The notes under the pieces: model-generated
Databases searched by the model: none
The model's input: the letters and a program-made list of their open reading frames with translations, nothing else
What the model was told of the DNA's origin: nothing
Position numbers and translations under genes: made by a program
Part shown: positions 12,086 through 22,966 of the stretch, in pieces
How positions within the stretch are numbered: position 1 is the stretch's first letter
Layout of the letters: each line of letters opens with the position of its first letter
DNA from: Zanthoxylum bungeanum
Taxonomy: Eukaryota > Streptophyta > Magnoliopsida > Sapindales > Rutaceae
DNA length: 64,000 nt
Direction: 5' to 3'
Assembly: GCA_019454045.1 (NCBI GenBank)
Contig: SKCR01006516.1
Location: 434,001 to 498,000 of the forward strand

Positions 12086-12480
12086 ATGACAAATCCGCTT
12101 GGATTATTGATTACGGGGCCACTAACCATGTTTGTTCTTCTTTATAGCTACTTGATTCATGGAGGGACCTTGCTGAAGGTGGACTACACCATGAGAGTCG
12201 GGACAGGGGATGCCATTTCAGCAAGAGCAGTGGGAGTTTCTAGTTTAAGTTTTTTTAATAATAGTTATTTAAATTTGAACGATGTGTTATTCATTCCTGG
12301 TTTTTGCAGGAATCTGATTTCTGTTTCTAGACTTATGGATGATGGTTATTCTATTTCTTTTAATAGCAATTTGGTTATTATTGGTAGAAATGGATTGACT
12401 ATATGCACAGGAAACTCAGAAAATAACTTGTATGTGTTAAGACCGTTAACGCATAAGTCACTGCTCAACACTGAAATGTT
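12086..12480 (+). pseudogene. Copia-1 aspartic protease, broken
   Basis: The active-site region reads WIIDYGATNHVCSSL (12100-12144), where D-S/T-G-A would be expected, so the residue after the catalytic Asp is altered to Tyr. A frameshift close to 12145 moves the rest into the frame that then runs through pol. VLFIPGFCRNLISVSRL downstream is the usual protease C-terminal motif. This enzyme would cut the Gag-Pol precursor. Confidence 0.85.
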
Positions 12481-13230
12481 TAAGGTTGAAAAACCAAAAA
12501 CGAAACGGCAAAAGATTTCTCACGATGACACATATCTATGGCATCTTAGACTTGATCACATAAACCTTGACCGAATAAATAGATTGATAAAGGACAGAGC
12601 CTTAAACCAGTTAAAGCTCGGGACTTTACCAGTTTGTGAGTTCTGTCTAGAAGGAAAAATAACCAAAAGACATTTTTCTGGAAAAGGTATAAGAGCCAAT
12701 CAACCACTAGAGCTAATACATTCGGACGTTTACGGACCGATGAATGTAAAAGCCCGAGGTGATTATGAATATTTTGTCACATTCATTGACGACTATTCAA
12801 GATATGGGTATGTCTACCTAATGCATCACAAATCAGATACCTTTGAAAAGTTCAAAGAGTATCGTGCTGAGGTTGAGAACCAATTAGGTAAGACAATCAA
12901 AACTCTATGATCGGATCGTGAAGGAGAATACCTCGACAGAGAATTCGAGGAGGAATCTTAGTTGAGCACGGGATAGTATCCCAGCTCACAGCACCTGGAA
13001 CACCACAACAAAATGGTGTTGGCAGAAAGGAGAAATCGAACCCTACTAGACATGATGAGATCTATGTTTAGTTATAGCTCACTACCTAGTTCATTCTGGG
13101 GATATGTACTGCAAACCGCAATGTTTATCCTTAATGTAGTTCCATCTAAGTTTGTTCCTAAGACTCCCTTAGAGTTGAGGAATGGTCATAAAGCTAGTTT
13201 ATGACATTTCTGCATATGGGGGTGTCAAGC
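12481..13230 (+). pseudogene. Copia-1 integrase, broken
   Basis: The zinc-binding N-domain is visible as LWHLRLDHI...CEFCLEGK. Core acidic motifs follow: ELIHSDVYGP, FIDDYSRYGYVYL and SDREGEYL. The third catalytic Glu region is reached only after two compensating one-base shifts near 12956 and 13020, ending in NGVAERRNRTLLDM. Stops occur at 12908 and 13202, both single-base changes in otherwise conserved sequence. Integrase would insert cDNA into the host genome and make the 5-bp duplications seen here. Confidence 0.88.
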
Positions 13231-13234
13231 ACAT

Positions 13235-14323
13235 GTGCTGAAGAATAAGACTACGAAGCTGGAACCACGTTCTCAGGTGTGCCTATTTGTAGGCTACCCG
13301 AAGGAAACTAGGGGAGGATTCTTCTACAGTCCTGATGATAATAAAGAATTTGTATCGACAAATGCCACGTTTCTAGAGGAGGACTACATGAGGGAGTTGA
13401 AACCTCGTAGTAAAATGTTACTCGAGGAGTTACTTACTGGTTCGACCAGCGCGCCATCGTCAACAAAAGTTGACAAATACATAGCACATTCGACATCTGA
13501 TAGTCAGATACTTCCAAGTCAGAATGATCTACCACCCAGACGTAGTGTGAGGGTTGTACGACAACCTGATCGCTACTTAGGGGTTGGAGAGGCACAAGTT
13601 GTCACCTCCAGCGATGGTATAGATGATCCATTGACCTACAGTAGTGCAATGGATGATCCTGACAAAGAAGAATGGCTCAAAGCCATGAACCTGGAGATGG
13701 AGTCGATGTACTCCAACTCAGTTTGGGAACTTGTAGACCAACCTGATGGAGTGAAGCCCATAGGTTGCAAGTGGATCTACAAGAGGAAGAGGGGATCAGA
13801 TGGGAAGGTACAGACCTTCAAAGCTAGACTAGTCATCAAGGGTTATACCCAGAAAGAGGGAGTTGACTATGAGGAAACTTTCTCGACAGTAGCTATGCTA
13901 AAATCCATCCGCACTCTTCTATCCATAGCCGCATATTATGACTATGAAATCTGGAAAATGGACGTCAAGACTGCATTCTTGAATGGAAATCTTGATGAAA
14001 GTATCTATATGATACAACCAGAAGGGTTCACCGCCCAAGGTCAAGGGCAAAAAGTTTACAAGCTGCAAAGGTCCATTTATGGACTCAAGCAGGCATCTCG
14101 ATCTTGGAATATAAGATTTGATACAACGATCAAGTCTTATAATTTTGAGCAAAATGTTGATGAGAATTGTGTATACAAGCACGTCATTGACGGGAATGTG
14201 GTTTTTCTTGTCTTATACGTTGATGAAATCTTACTTATTGGGAATGATGTAAGAATATTATCAGACGTAAAAACCTGGCTAGCTGAGCAATTCCAAATGA
14301 AAGATTTGGGAAATGCAAGTTAG
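13235..14323 (+). pseudogene. Copia-1 reverse transcriptase, nearly open
   Basis: A 362-codon open stretch. Motifs in order: KEEWLKAMNLEME, VKPIGCKWIYKRKRGSDGK, FKARLVIKGYTQKEGVDY, KMDVKTAFLNGNL, SIYGLKQASRSW and LVLYVDEILLIGND. The catalytic YVDD is changed to YVDE, which should abolish activity. It ends at a TAG in the conserved MKDLGNAS motif, and the same frame continues downstream. The N-terminal part still holds the end of integrase (VCLFVGYPKETRGG). Confidence 0.9.
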
Positions 14324-15117
14324 GTTCTTGGGATCCAGATACTTCGAGATCGCAAGAAATGACTATTAGCTATGTCTCAGGCATCCTACATCGACAAGAT
14401 TCTTGTGCGATTCAGGATGCAGAATTCCAATAAAGGCAATCTGCCTTATCGGCATGGAATTCATTTTTCGAAAGAACAGTCTCCTAAGACACCTCAAGGC
14501 GTTGAGGAAATGAGACATATCCCATACGCCTCAACAGTTGGTAGGCTCATGTATGCCATGTTATGCACGAGACCGGACATCGATTTTGCAGTGGGAGTAG
14601 TCAATAGGTTTCAGTCAAATCCGGGATTGGATCACTGGGTGGCTGTGAAACACATTCTCAAATATCTTAAGAGAACGAGAGATTATATGCTAGTATATTC
14701 TGGAGAGGATATGATCCTAAAAGGATATACAGACTCTGATTTTCAGACAGATGTCGATTCCAAGAATTCAACATCTGGATCAGCGTTCACCCTAGGTGGT
14801 GGGGCTATTGTTTGGCGGAGTATAAAGCAATCTTGCATTGCCGACTCCACCATGGAGGCTGAATACGTAGCGGCTTGTGAAGCAGCTAAAGAAGCAGTCT
14901 GGCTCCGTAAATTCTTGGGAGATCTGGAAGTTGTTCCAGATATGGATAATCCAATCACCCTATATTGTGATAATAGTGGAGCAGTGGCACAAAAGATTTT
15001 AGACAGTCTACGTCATAAAGAGTCACAAAAGATGCAGTGGGAGTGTCACGAAAGATTCTATTATTTAGTGGAATTAGATGCAACTTATGAAGTATTGACT
15101 TATGAAGTTGGATAGTG
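14324..15117 (+). pseudogene. Copia-1 RNase H, C-terminus replaced
   Basis: In frame with the RT after stops at 14321 and about 14357. MSQASYIDKIL leads to RNase H motifs GYTDSDFQTD, ADSTMEAEYVA and LYCDNSGAVA, which carry the three acidic active-site residues. Immediately after DNSGAVAQ the usual ending (HIERKYH-type motif) is absent and an unrelated 40-residue tail follows to the stop at 15115-15117, so a deletion lies near 14995. RNase H would remove template RNA during cDNA synthesis. Confidence 0.85.
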
Positions 15118-15147
15118 ACCTTATAAATTAGAATTTTTATATTGGTG

Positions 15148-15223
15148 TTATGCTTGCGGTTGTCCACATAGTATTTTGGATTTGATCCCTGAATACTTGG
15201 ACAACTCAGTAGCTGTAGCATAA
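15148..15223 (+). other. Nested hairpin in Copia-1 3' untranslated region
   Basis: Four consecutive complementary arm pairs: TTATGCT/AGCATAA, GTTGTCCA/TGGACAAC, AGTATT/AATACT and GGAT/ATCC, all within 76 bases and centred on the same loop. Located between the end of pol and the polypurine tract. No U-run follows, so it is not a bacterial-type terminator. It could be an RNA element used in packaging or dimerisation (inference). Confidence 0.65.
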
Positions 15224-15445
15224 TATTTATGTAGCGTCTCATTCATATTAATGTATAATTTAGATTCTACAAAATATGAATGATGCTGACTATGGGAAAC
15301 GATGGAGTTTGTTTGACAAACTCAATATGTAATAGCGGACCGACTTCTTGTTGCCTACCTCTTAAGTGCTAGGTGAGCTTTTGAGAGCCATGAGTATACG
15401 ATACATATTGAGATGTGTATATGATACCGTGAATTGGCACTAGAG

Positions 15446-15459
15446 AAAGTGGGAGAAAT
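15446..15459 (+). promoter_or_regulatory. Copia-1 polypurine tract
   Basis: AAAGTGGGAGAAAT directly before the 3' LTR. It is the expected primer site for plus-strand cDNA synthesis. Confidence 0.85.
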
Positions 15460-18003
15460 TGTTGGGGTTGGTGCTCAGAGCGCCAATCCGGACTGTATTT
15501 ATGTCTGATTCATGAATACGAACATCCCATTTTCCATAATATTACTTATTTATGGTTGCACCTCTTGTTTTTATATACGTATTCGATCTGATTACGATTA
15601 GATTGAAACTAAATGTTGTTTAGTGATATGTATATATTAGACAAAGACTCGATAATATATAATGCAGTACACAGTTACAAAGCTAGTTTGTAATTGACAT
15701 TGGGAAGTGTCACTGCTAAATGTATATTATAAAATATAGTTCCTGGTCAAGATTCACTAACACGGGTCGGTTAGTCAAATCTGTTGAGACCAGTACATGT
15801 CGTATATCGAGACTTGGTCCGATGATTTATCCCAATGAACCATGAGTCTAGGGAGACTCGTATAGACGTGTAGGTGTTTATAGTGGATAAACACTGAACG
15901 ACTCACCGAAGATTCTTAATGGATGGTACACCAACGTCAATAAGAATCTTCTCGGGTTTAGTAGCATAGTGGTCCTTCGACTTGAGATACCACTGTGGAT
16001 GTATGAGACATCATCCACACTTAGATGGCAGTCACGTCACCGATCTATTTAGATCAAACCTCTGGCTGTTCGTTGGGTGAGGACCGATCCTCATGATATC
16101 CTGTGTGTATCAAGATAGGATCCGTCAGTTCTGTGTACAGAGCATAGATAGTCCATATATGATTAGCAGTCTGTTAAATCTGTGGCCACAGTATACTTCG
16201 GAAGTAAGTTCCGAATGTTATTTAGAGATTGCTAATAGATACCTGTGACATACGGATTATACGTATGCAATGATCTCGACCTGTATGATTCAGCTAGTTT
16301 ATCCGTGATCGTCATGATTTGCGGGTGGGTAAATTATGGACACGAAATTGGATTTTGTGATAGATATACCTGAATCTAGAGAGTCTCACTATTGAAATAT
16401 ACTCGTAGAGCACTAGGGCAACTTTTATGAATAATGGTGATTATTTATAAATCGTTTAAACGTTAAACGAAAAATACATGCAAACGGACCGAACCGTCAT
16501 TTCCTAATTAATGTGTGTTTGTATTTAATATATGATAATATTAAATACACATTAATAATTTGTCAAATAAAGGTATTTGACATTTATCATTAATATATGT
16601 ATTTGAGATATTTAAAGTAAATATAATACATATATTTGAGATATTTGTATTTAATTAATTATTTAATTATTTAATTGTTAAATGATTAATATAATTAAAA
16701 TATAAATATCTCACCAAATGATAAAGTTAGGAAATGATTATAAGTGTAAATGTTTGACTTTACATTAAAGGAAAATGTTGTCAAATTGAATTTGACTTCC
16801 TTGGATATTTGTTTTAATTGCTAAAATTGAAAATATCTATTTCCTTTTTATTTTTGTAATTTTCGGCCATGACTTATTAAATATAAGTGTTATATTTTTT
16901 AAGTTGCCATTTTTGACTTGTTTGGAATCATTAAAGTGTAATGATAAAAGTAAAACAAGTTGATAAACCTTTAAATGAAACAAAGTAAAAATATCTAGAT
17001 ATTTTTATTTTTTTCTCTTCACAATTTCGGCCAAGGGCTTATTTTGGTGAAATATATATTGTTTCATTTCATTTTAGGGTTTAACAAGTTCATTTGAGAC
17101 CAAAATAACATAAAAGAGAGTTGAAAGCAAAGCTTGAAGTTCAAAGAGAAAAGGCTTGAAAAAGCTTGTTTTTGTAAGTCTTTATTTAATGTCTTCAACA
17201 TGAAATATGTTTCTAACATGCTTAGCTTCATTTTGTGATGCTTTGATGTTATATCTACTCTTATAGTTTGTGTTTTAATGGTTGTGATCTTGAATGAAAG
17301 ATTGATGCATGTAAGTAAGCTTGAAATGGTTTCAAAGCTTCACTTTTGATTTTTTGAAAATCAAGTTGCCATTCTAGAGTTGGTAAGCCACTCCTTGGTG
17401 ACCTAGAATTGTTCTAGAGTTGTTTCAAAGTGGTGAGGCTAGATTGGTGAAGTATTGAATGGATTAAAGTGTTGGATTTTAAAGATTTGGTAAAATTGGA
17501 CAATTTGATGAAATTGAAAAATTAGGGTTCTTAACCTTCTCCAAATTTGGGGCTTTTCATATATGTGATGTATTATGGTATGAATATGATGCATGTAAAA
17601 TTTTGGGTTAATTGGATTTGATCTTGGCTTGTTTTTGAACAAAATGACCAAATGCAAAAAACTGAAAATTGGTGGTGCTCTCGGCAATTTCAGAAAAATT
17701 GGGGATTTGTGTGAAATCTGATTTTGATGCATTAGATGTGTTAAAAAACATTTTAGAAATGATTTAGAATCATCCAAAATTGTATTTGACAACTTTTGGA
17801 CTAAAATAAACAATTTACAAAGTTTTGGGGCAATTCGGTAATTACCAAGAAATTTGATCTCTTGTGTAATTTTTCGGAATTTGATAATTGGATAATTAAA
17901 TAAATAAGTTTATTTGATTGATCGAGAAAAATTTTTGAAATCGGAAAATTTTGATTTTCCACTATTCCACTGCGTTACCGATATTCCCCCTTAAAACCCT
18001 ACA
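15460..18003 (+). repeat. Copia-1 3' LTR, complete
   Basis: 2544 bp, TGTTGGGG to CCTACA, followed by ACACG. It contains the 543 bp (17461-18003) missing from the 5' LTR. Relative to that LTR it lacks 65 bp between GATAC repeats. A 124-codon antisense frame at 17439-17813 is A/T-rich LTR sequence with no recognised motif. Confidence 0.92.
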
Positions 18004-18008
18004 ACACG

Positions 18009-18944
18009 TACGTACCTCGTACTACGTTTTTATCGATTTACGAGACATGGTTGGCTTCTAGCAAAGCACCGTGCCTACCCAATTCTCCAGAAATATTCTT
18101 AAATGAATATATCATCTATGTCAGGCGTAGTATACGTAGTATTGCGTATTGCGATCCAGTATCAAATGTCACATGCTAGGCCTGAGGCTGGAATTGTATC
18201 TGCCTCGTACGAAGCATATATGAGATCTCTGGTAACTAGTCTCTATAATCGGATAATCATGACCTAGTCATATTATCCCGATGACTGCAGTACTAAAGAC
18301 TACTAGTTCCGTATCCTGCGTGATCATCATCTCCATATGACTGGAGTGATTCTTCTATCTTGACATCACACCCAATACACTATGATTCTCAATATACCAA
18401 GAAGAGGCATACACAGAACCTGTTAAAGCCCTGGACGACCAAAACCAAAGTATATTGATTGTCGCAAGTATTTGCGATGCAAGTCTCAGGTTAAGGCCAA
18501 ATACACCTACCCTGATTTGGACTTCCATAGACACATAGTCATACTACCAATAGAATTCTGAGGGGTCTATCCAGAGCGAAGCTGTTTCCGTACCATCGGT
18601 AAACACAACCTCCTATTACACTTGCATAAGTATCCAATACTTAAATATATGAGAATTATGTCGTTATACTCCCACAACGTACACAAGTGCAATACTAGTC
18701 TATTTCGCATTATCGATGTCCAATCTCGATAATACTACGACTAGAGATATTTTAATGGTTAAACCTTAGTGGATTAATACTGTCTCATATCTTATTAATC
18801 CGAAACTAATCATATGGACTTTTATCATTTATATATCCCGGTAATCTAATTACAAATGATAAAAAAGCAATTTCCTTTGTCACATAGTTAATTTGTACAA
18901 CAACACCATGTTCTGTACAAATAGTGATGCTATGGGTCATAATT
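18009..18944 (-). mobile_element. Family-B Copia fragment, right half (LTR 5' part)
   Basis: Continues the LTR from 5375 after the Copia-1 insertion and aligns in reverse with 51099-52035. It ends at GGGTCATAATT, so the first eight bases of the LTR are missing. With 4336-5375 the LTR totals about 1976 bp, close to the 2028-2043 bp of the Copia-3 LTRs. Confidence 0.85.
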
Positions 18945-19993
18945 ATGACGAAGGCCACATTATCAGCGGTTGAAAGGAAGGATTCTAGTGGAGTGAAAAA
19001 AAGAGAGAAAAATCCTTGATGGTTAGACATATATCCGGTGATGAGATTGTTTGATGTAGGGTGAAACCTTGGAAACGATAAATGCAAGATATGCTCTCAT
19101 CCGGTATTTTAAGTGATCGATCTCGACTAGACTCGCGAGCACTTAATTACAGGATCTCAGCAGTAGAAGCCTGAGTAGTTGGCAAGATGACTAGTTGAAG
19201 AGATAGTGGATCAGTGAATGACCGTTTGCTTAGATGTCCATCCTGGTTTACTTGTGTTACGATATATGATATGGTTGGAAATGAAGAAAACGTCTCTGAA
19301 TAGGAAAAATAAACCACTAATAACCGATAAGCGTGAAGCTACCCATGGGCGAGTATTAGGACCACCATGAGGAGAAATGCTACCTTAACGGGTAGGTGTG
19401 TTGAAAAAAAAAAGGAACAAATAAGTTCAAAATGAAAAAGGAAAAAAGAAAGAGACAAAAAAAAAAGAAGAAAATCATATCATATTGGGTACGAGGAAGT
19501 AATCACAGAGTATGATCAAGAAATCTCGGTTGGTTAGACCCACTGATCCAATTCTTCGAAACAAAATCATCGAGTTGGCTTACTTAAGGATTAAGCTGTG
19601 AAAGAACCTTGGCGCACACACACACTTGGAGTCTAGTTCAGATCATTTATTTAAATGGTCGGATTTGAATTGTATCAAGTACTTTGAAGGTTCCCTAGTT
19701 TCAACACTAGGCATCCCATGAGGACAAAAATATGCTTAGCTATCAGGATTATCTCGTGAGAGGCAGTATAGTATGTTGGTATGTAACATCACATCAGGAG
19801 ATCTACCTTGACCTAATGAAAGCTGCAAAGAACAGAAGAATGAACCGAGACTGGGGGCGACCAGTCTACCTTTTCTCATACAACACGGTTCGGGAATGAA
19901 CCATCACATCAGCAATGCCTCAGGGATGAGGTTCAGTATGCCGGGAATGGCACTCCGGAGATGGAGCATAGGTCGAAGCCCACATCAGTATCA
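18945..19993 (+). other. Tat-1 3' internal region, decayed
   Basis: No reading frame of useful length. It probably holds the end of pol and 3' untranslated sequence of Tat-1: purine-rich blocks (19411-19475) and a CACACACACAC run near 19616 are visible, and it leads into the tandem array and the 3' LTR. No integrase motif is recognisable. Confidence 0.5.
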
Positions 19994-20700
19994 GTTTTGG
20001 GGATGAGTCCCAGGGTTGAGGCCCATATCAGCAGTTTTGGGATGCGTCCCAAGGTCGAGGCCCACACATCAGTTGCAGTTTTGGGATGCGTCCCAGGGTC
20101 GAGGCCCACACATCAGTTGCAGTTTTGGGATGCGTCCCAGGGTCGAGGCCCACACATCATCAGCAGTTTGGGATGCGTCCCAAAGTCGAGGCCCACATCA
20201 GCAGTTTGGGATGCGTCCCAGGTTCGAGGCCCACATCAGCAGTTTGGGATGCATCCCAGGGTCGAGGCCCACATCAGCAGTTTGGGATGCGTCCCAGGGT
20301 CGAGGCCTACATCAGCTGTTTGGAATGCGTCCCAAGGTCGAGGCCCACATCAGCAGTTTGGGATGCGTCCCAGGGTTGAGGCCCACATCAGCAGTTTGGG
20401 ATGCGTCCCATGGTCGAGGCCCACACATCATCAGCAGTTTGGGATGCATCCCAGGGTCGAGGCTCACACATCATCAGCAGTTTGGGATGCATCCCAGGGT
20501 CGAGGCCCACACATCATCAGCAGTTTGGGATGCGTCCCAGGGTCGAGGCCCACACATCATCATTAGTTTGGGATGCGTCCCAGGGTCGAGGCCCACACAT
20601 CATTAGCAGTTTTTTGGGATGTGTCCCAGGGTCGAGGCCCACATATCATCAGTAGTTTTTGGGATGCGTCCCAGGGTCGAGGCCCACAACTTATCAGCAC
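19994..20700 (+). repeat. Tandem array, about 17 units of 38-46 bp
   Basis: Each unit has GGGATGCGTCCCAGGGTCGA, then GGCCCACATCAGCAGTTT with small variations (ACACATCATCAGCA in longer units). Unit lengths fall in blocks of 38, 42 and 44-46 bp, which suggests stepwise expansion. The array lies in the 3' untranslated region of Tat-1, some 280 bp before the 3' LTR. Overlapping open frames (for example 19961-20566) merely translate the repeat and are not genes. Confidence 0.95.
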
Positions 20701-20967
20701 AGTTCAGGAACAAAGCCCACACTCGGTGGTTCGGGAACAAAGCCCAGGGGTCAAAGCATCTCGCCACCATATTAGTTTAGTTCGGTAGTGATTCCTAGAG
20801 ATTGCAGCATCTTACAGGGATGAACCTCAGGGGTCGCAGCACATCACCACCATAGCAACTCAGTTCAAAGAAACAGGCAAGTCAGGTGGCAGCTGGCCCA
20901 TGTAACTGAAAATGCACTGCATAACTTTGATAAGATTGTCATTGTCACACACTGCACAAGTCCCATC

Positions 20968-20981
20968 AAAGTGGGGGCGAC
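20968..20981 (+). promoter_or_regulatory. Tat-1 polypurine tract
   Basis: AAAGTGGGGGCGAC lies directly upstream of the TGTAGG start of the 3' LTR. Confidence 0.8.
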
Positions 20982-22966
20982 TGTAGGTACTGCATTTTAG
21001 CATATAAGTTCCGATGATGAGCCTTGTACGGAGGCACTACTCTTTAAGTTGCGGAAGTCGCGGGAACGGACGTCGAAAGGGAAAAGTCAGAAATCAGTAC
21101 CTTGTTGGATTTAATTCGTTTGCTTAGCTTCGGGTTTGCTCATTGAACCTCTGTTTTAAAACTTATCCTCGGTCCAAAACCCACACCAAGCTACACATCA
21201 AACCACACACCCAAGCCCACCACTAAGAACCCAAACACACGCCCAAACCCTCTAATTCACGCCCAAATCCTCCCAAAATAATAAATCCACACATTAAACA
21301 CATGTTGAAATCTAGACAAATCACCTTCCTAAACTAAAGAAATCAAATCAAATCCCATAAATCACCTTCCGAATTAAATTAAATCACATACCTAAACTAA
21401 ATACAATCAAATCAAAATCCTACAAATTACCTTCCTAAAATAAATAGATTTTTCCTTATGACACACTAATTAGATATTTCCCCCCATAATTACATAATTA
21501 CTTTCCCTACCCGTACAAGGAAAACTCTAAACTTTTCTTATAAAAATGACCATAACCCAACTCTTTTTCCCCCTAGCTCATTCACGCCCCTCATCTCTCT
21601 CCCTAGCATTCACTACAAACAAAGAAAACAACCCCCCTTTTACTGTGAAATTGCACCCCGATTGCTGTAGCCAGTCACCAAGAAACTCACCTCCCATCAC
21701 CACACAAACAGCCACCGAAAATCACCCCTACACCACCGCAAAACCGAACCTCTGAAACCCCTCGATTTACCACCAAAACAACAAGAAAATAGCCCCTTTT
21801 TACCATGAAACTGCACCTCAAACTGCCCTGCAATCACCGAAAATACAACTTGAAACTACCCAATAATTATTGAAAAAACTGCCCAGCAAACTGCCCAGAA
21901 ACTACCCTAAACCACCGTAAAACTGTCTAAAAACTGCCCCACATACCGTAAACAACAACCAAAAACAACGACCAGAAAAACAGCAGCAAAACAGAGCAAA
22001 CAGCAGCCCAAAACAGTGAGGCACTGAAAGAAAACAGCGAACCAGTAAATCAAAAAAGTTGCGGAGCATCAACCCTTCCGACAACCGCATAACGCACTTC
22101 CAAAAGGCGACTTAAGAGGTTAAACCTGAGGGCACCCTTTTATTTATTCTCGTTCTTTTTCTGTTATTTATTATTATTTATTCGCATGCATATTATGGAT
22201 TCATGTGTGTTGTGGCAATAGGATGAATGATTTTGTGCTATCTCTCGTGGTATATCGGATGGAAACCCGAAAGTAAATTCCGTAGCCGAATCCGAATGGA
22301 CGGTAGTGCGGTCTAAACTCGAGATATAATTTTACGTACCGCTTGAGAAACGTACATATTTCGTTTCATCTAATATTGTGTTTATTCGTTGTCTATTAGA
22401 GATAGTATGTTACTTTTATGCATGATTTAGTTGTTTAGTATGTTATTTTTATGCATGACTTAGTTGTTTAGCATATTATTTCCAAGCATGATTTAGTTGT
22501 TTCTTTCATAATATGAACTTAATTACATCTCTTCTAGGTTTATGTTTAGATTATTATTTATTTATATTGCCATGTTTATCGATTTAATGCGTTCATGAGA
22601 TTGCGTGCTAGCCGTTATTTCGACTTACTTTTATGCATGCAAACTTAGATATAGCTTATATGCAAACTTAGTTATAAGTTACATGCAAACTTAGATGTAG
22701 GTTATTCTTACGTATGTGTTTTGCGTAGACTCGGTTATATTATTACATAAATCCATTCATTACAAGTGGTATAAATAAGGGACCATTCCAAACCCAACGG
22801 TTTGAGGTCTTCCCTTGTGAGGGGTGAGTGCGGCCTTAAATCATTTCCCAGTTCACACTGGGTGGTGACTCCATTTTATTTCTCCGGTTTAGTCCCCTGC
22901 GGGCTACTCCGTACTCCCGACCAGGCCACAAGCCTGGAACAGCATCGCCGATTTCTGTGTCTTATA
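20982..22966 (+). repeat. Tat-1 3' LTR, complete
   Basis: 1985 bp from TGTAGGTACTGC to TCTTATA (a diverged CCTACA end). The same family, reversed, occurs at 40477-44824 (solo) and a shorter relative at 46536-47564. Near its 3' end it carries GTGGTGACTCC, a copy resembling the PBS. The next bases belong to the LOG-containing block. Confidence 0.9.
21539..21545 (+). promoter_or_regulatory. TATA box of the Tat-1 3' LTR
   Basis: TATAAAA about 560 bp into the LTR, followed by a CT-rich stretch. The solo Tat LTR has TATAAAAA at the equivalent place on the minus strand (42133-42140). Confidence 0.5.

Larger units (their letters stand above)
5376..18003 (+). mobile_element. Copia-1: Ty1/Copia element with an internal foreign LTR
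   Basis: Starts TGTTGGGG and ends CCTACA, flanked by the perfect 5-bp duplication ACACG (5371-5375 and 18004-18008) inside the family-B fragment. Order: 5' LTR lacking its last ~540 bp, leader remnant, family-D LTR (D1), long leader, gag, protease, integrase, reverse transcriptase, RNase H, hairpin, polypurine tract, 3' LTR. Domain order PR-IN-RT-RH is that of Ty1/Copia. The normal PBS has been lost with the end of the 5' LTR. Confidence 0.9.
1..22966 (+). mobile_element. Tat-1: Tat-type Ty3/Gypsy element, internally deleted and interrupted
   Basis: Bounded by related LTRs: a 5' LTR cut by the window edge (1-1257) and a complete 3' LTR (20982-22966). It has a PBS at 1261 and a polypurine tract at 20968-20981. 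The only recognisable coding part is an additional RNase H domain near 2380-2700, a mark of the Tat lineage (established knowledge). Gag, protease, reverse transcriptase and most of integrase are missing. A minus-strand Copia fragment with Copia-1 nested in it occupies 2849-18944. The base after the 3' LTR begins GATAC, so the left target duplication, about 715 bp outside the window, should also be GATAC. Confidence 0.85.

Noticed and set aside
17439..17813. 124-codon minus-strand frame
   Set aside because: Inside the Copia-1 3' LTR, A/T-rich, no recognisable domain.
19994..20700. Possible CRISPR-like array
   Set aside because: Units are contiguous with no unique spacers, and the context is a plant retrotransposon.
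19961..20788. Several overlapping open frames of 70-201 codons on the + strand
   Set aside because: They translate the tandem repeat in all three frames and show only the repeated unit.
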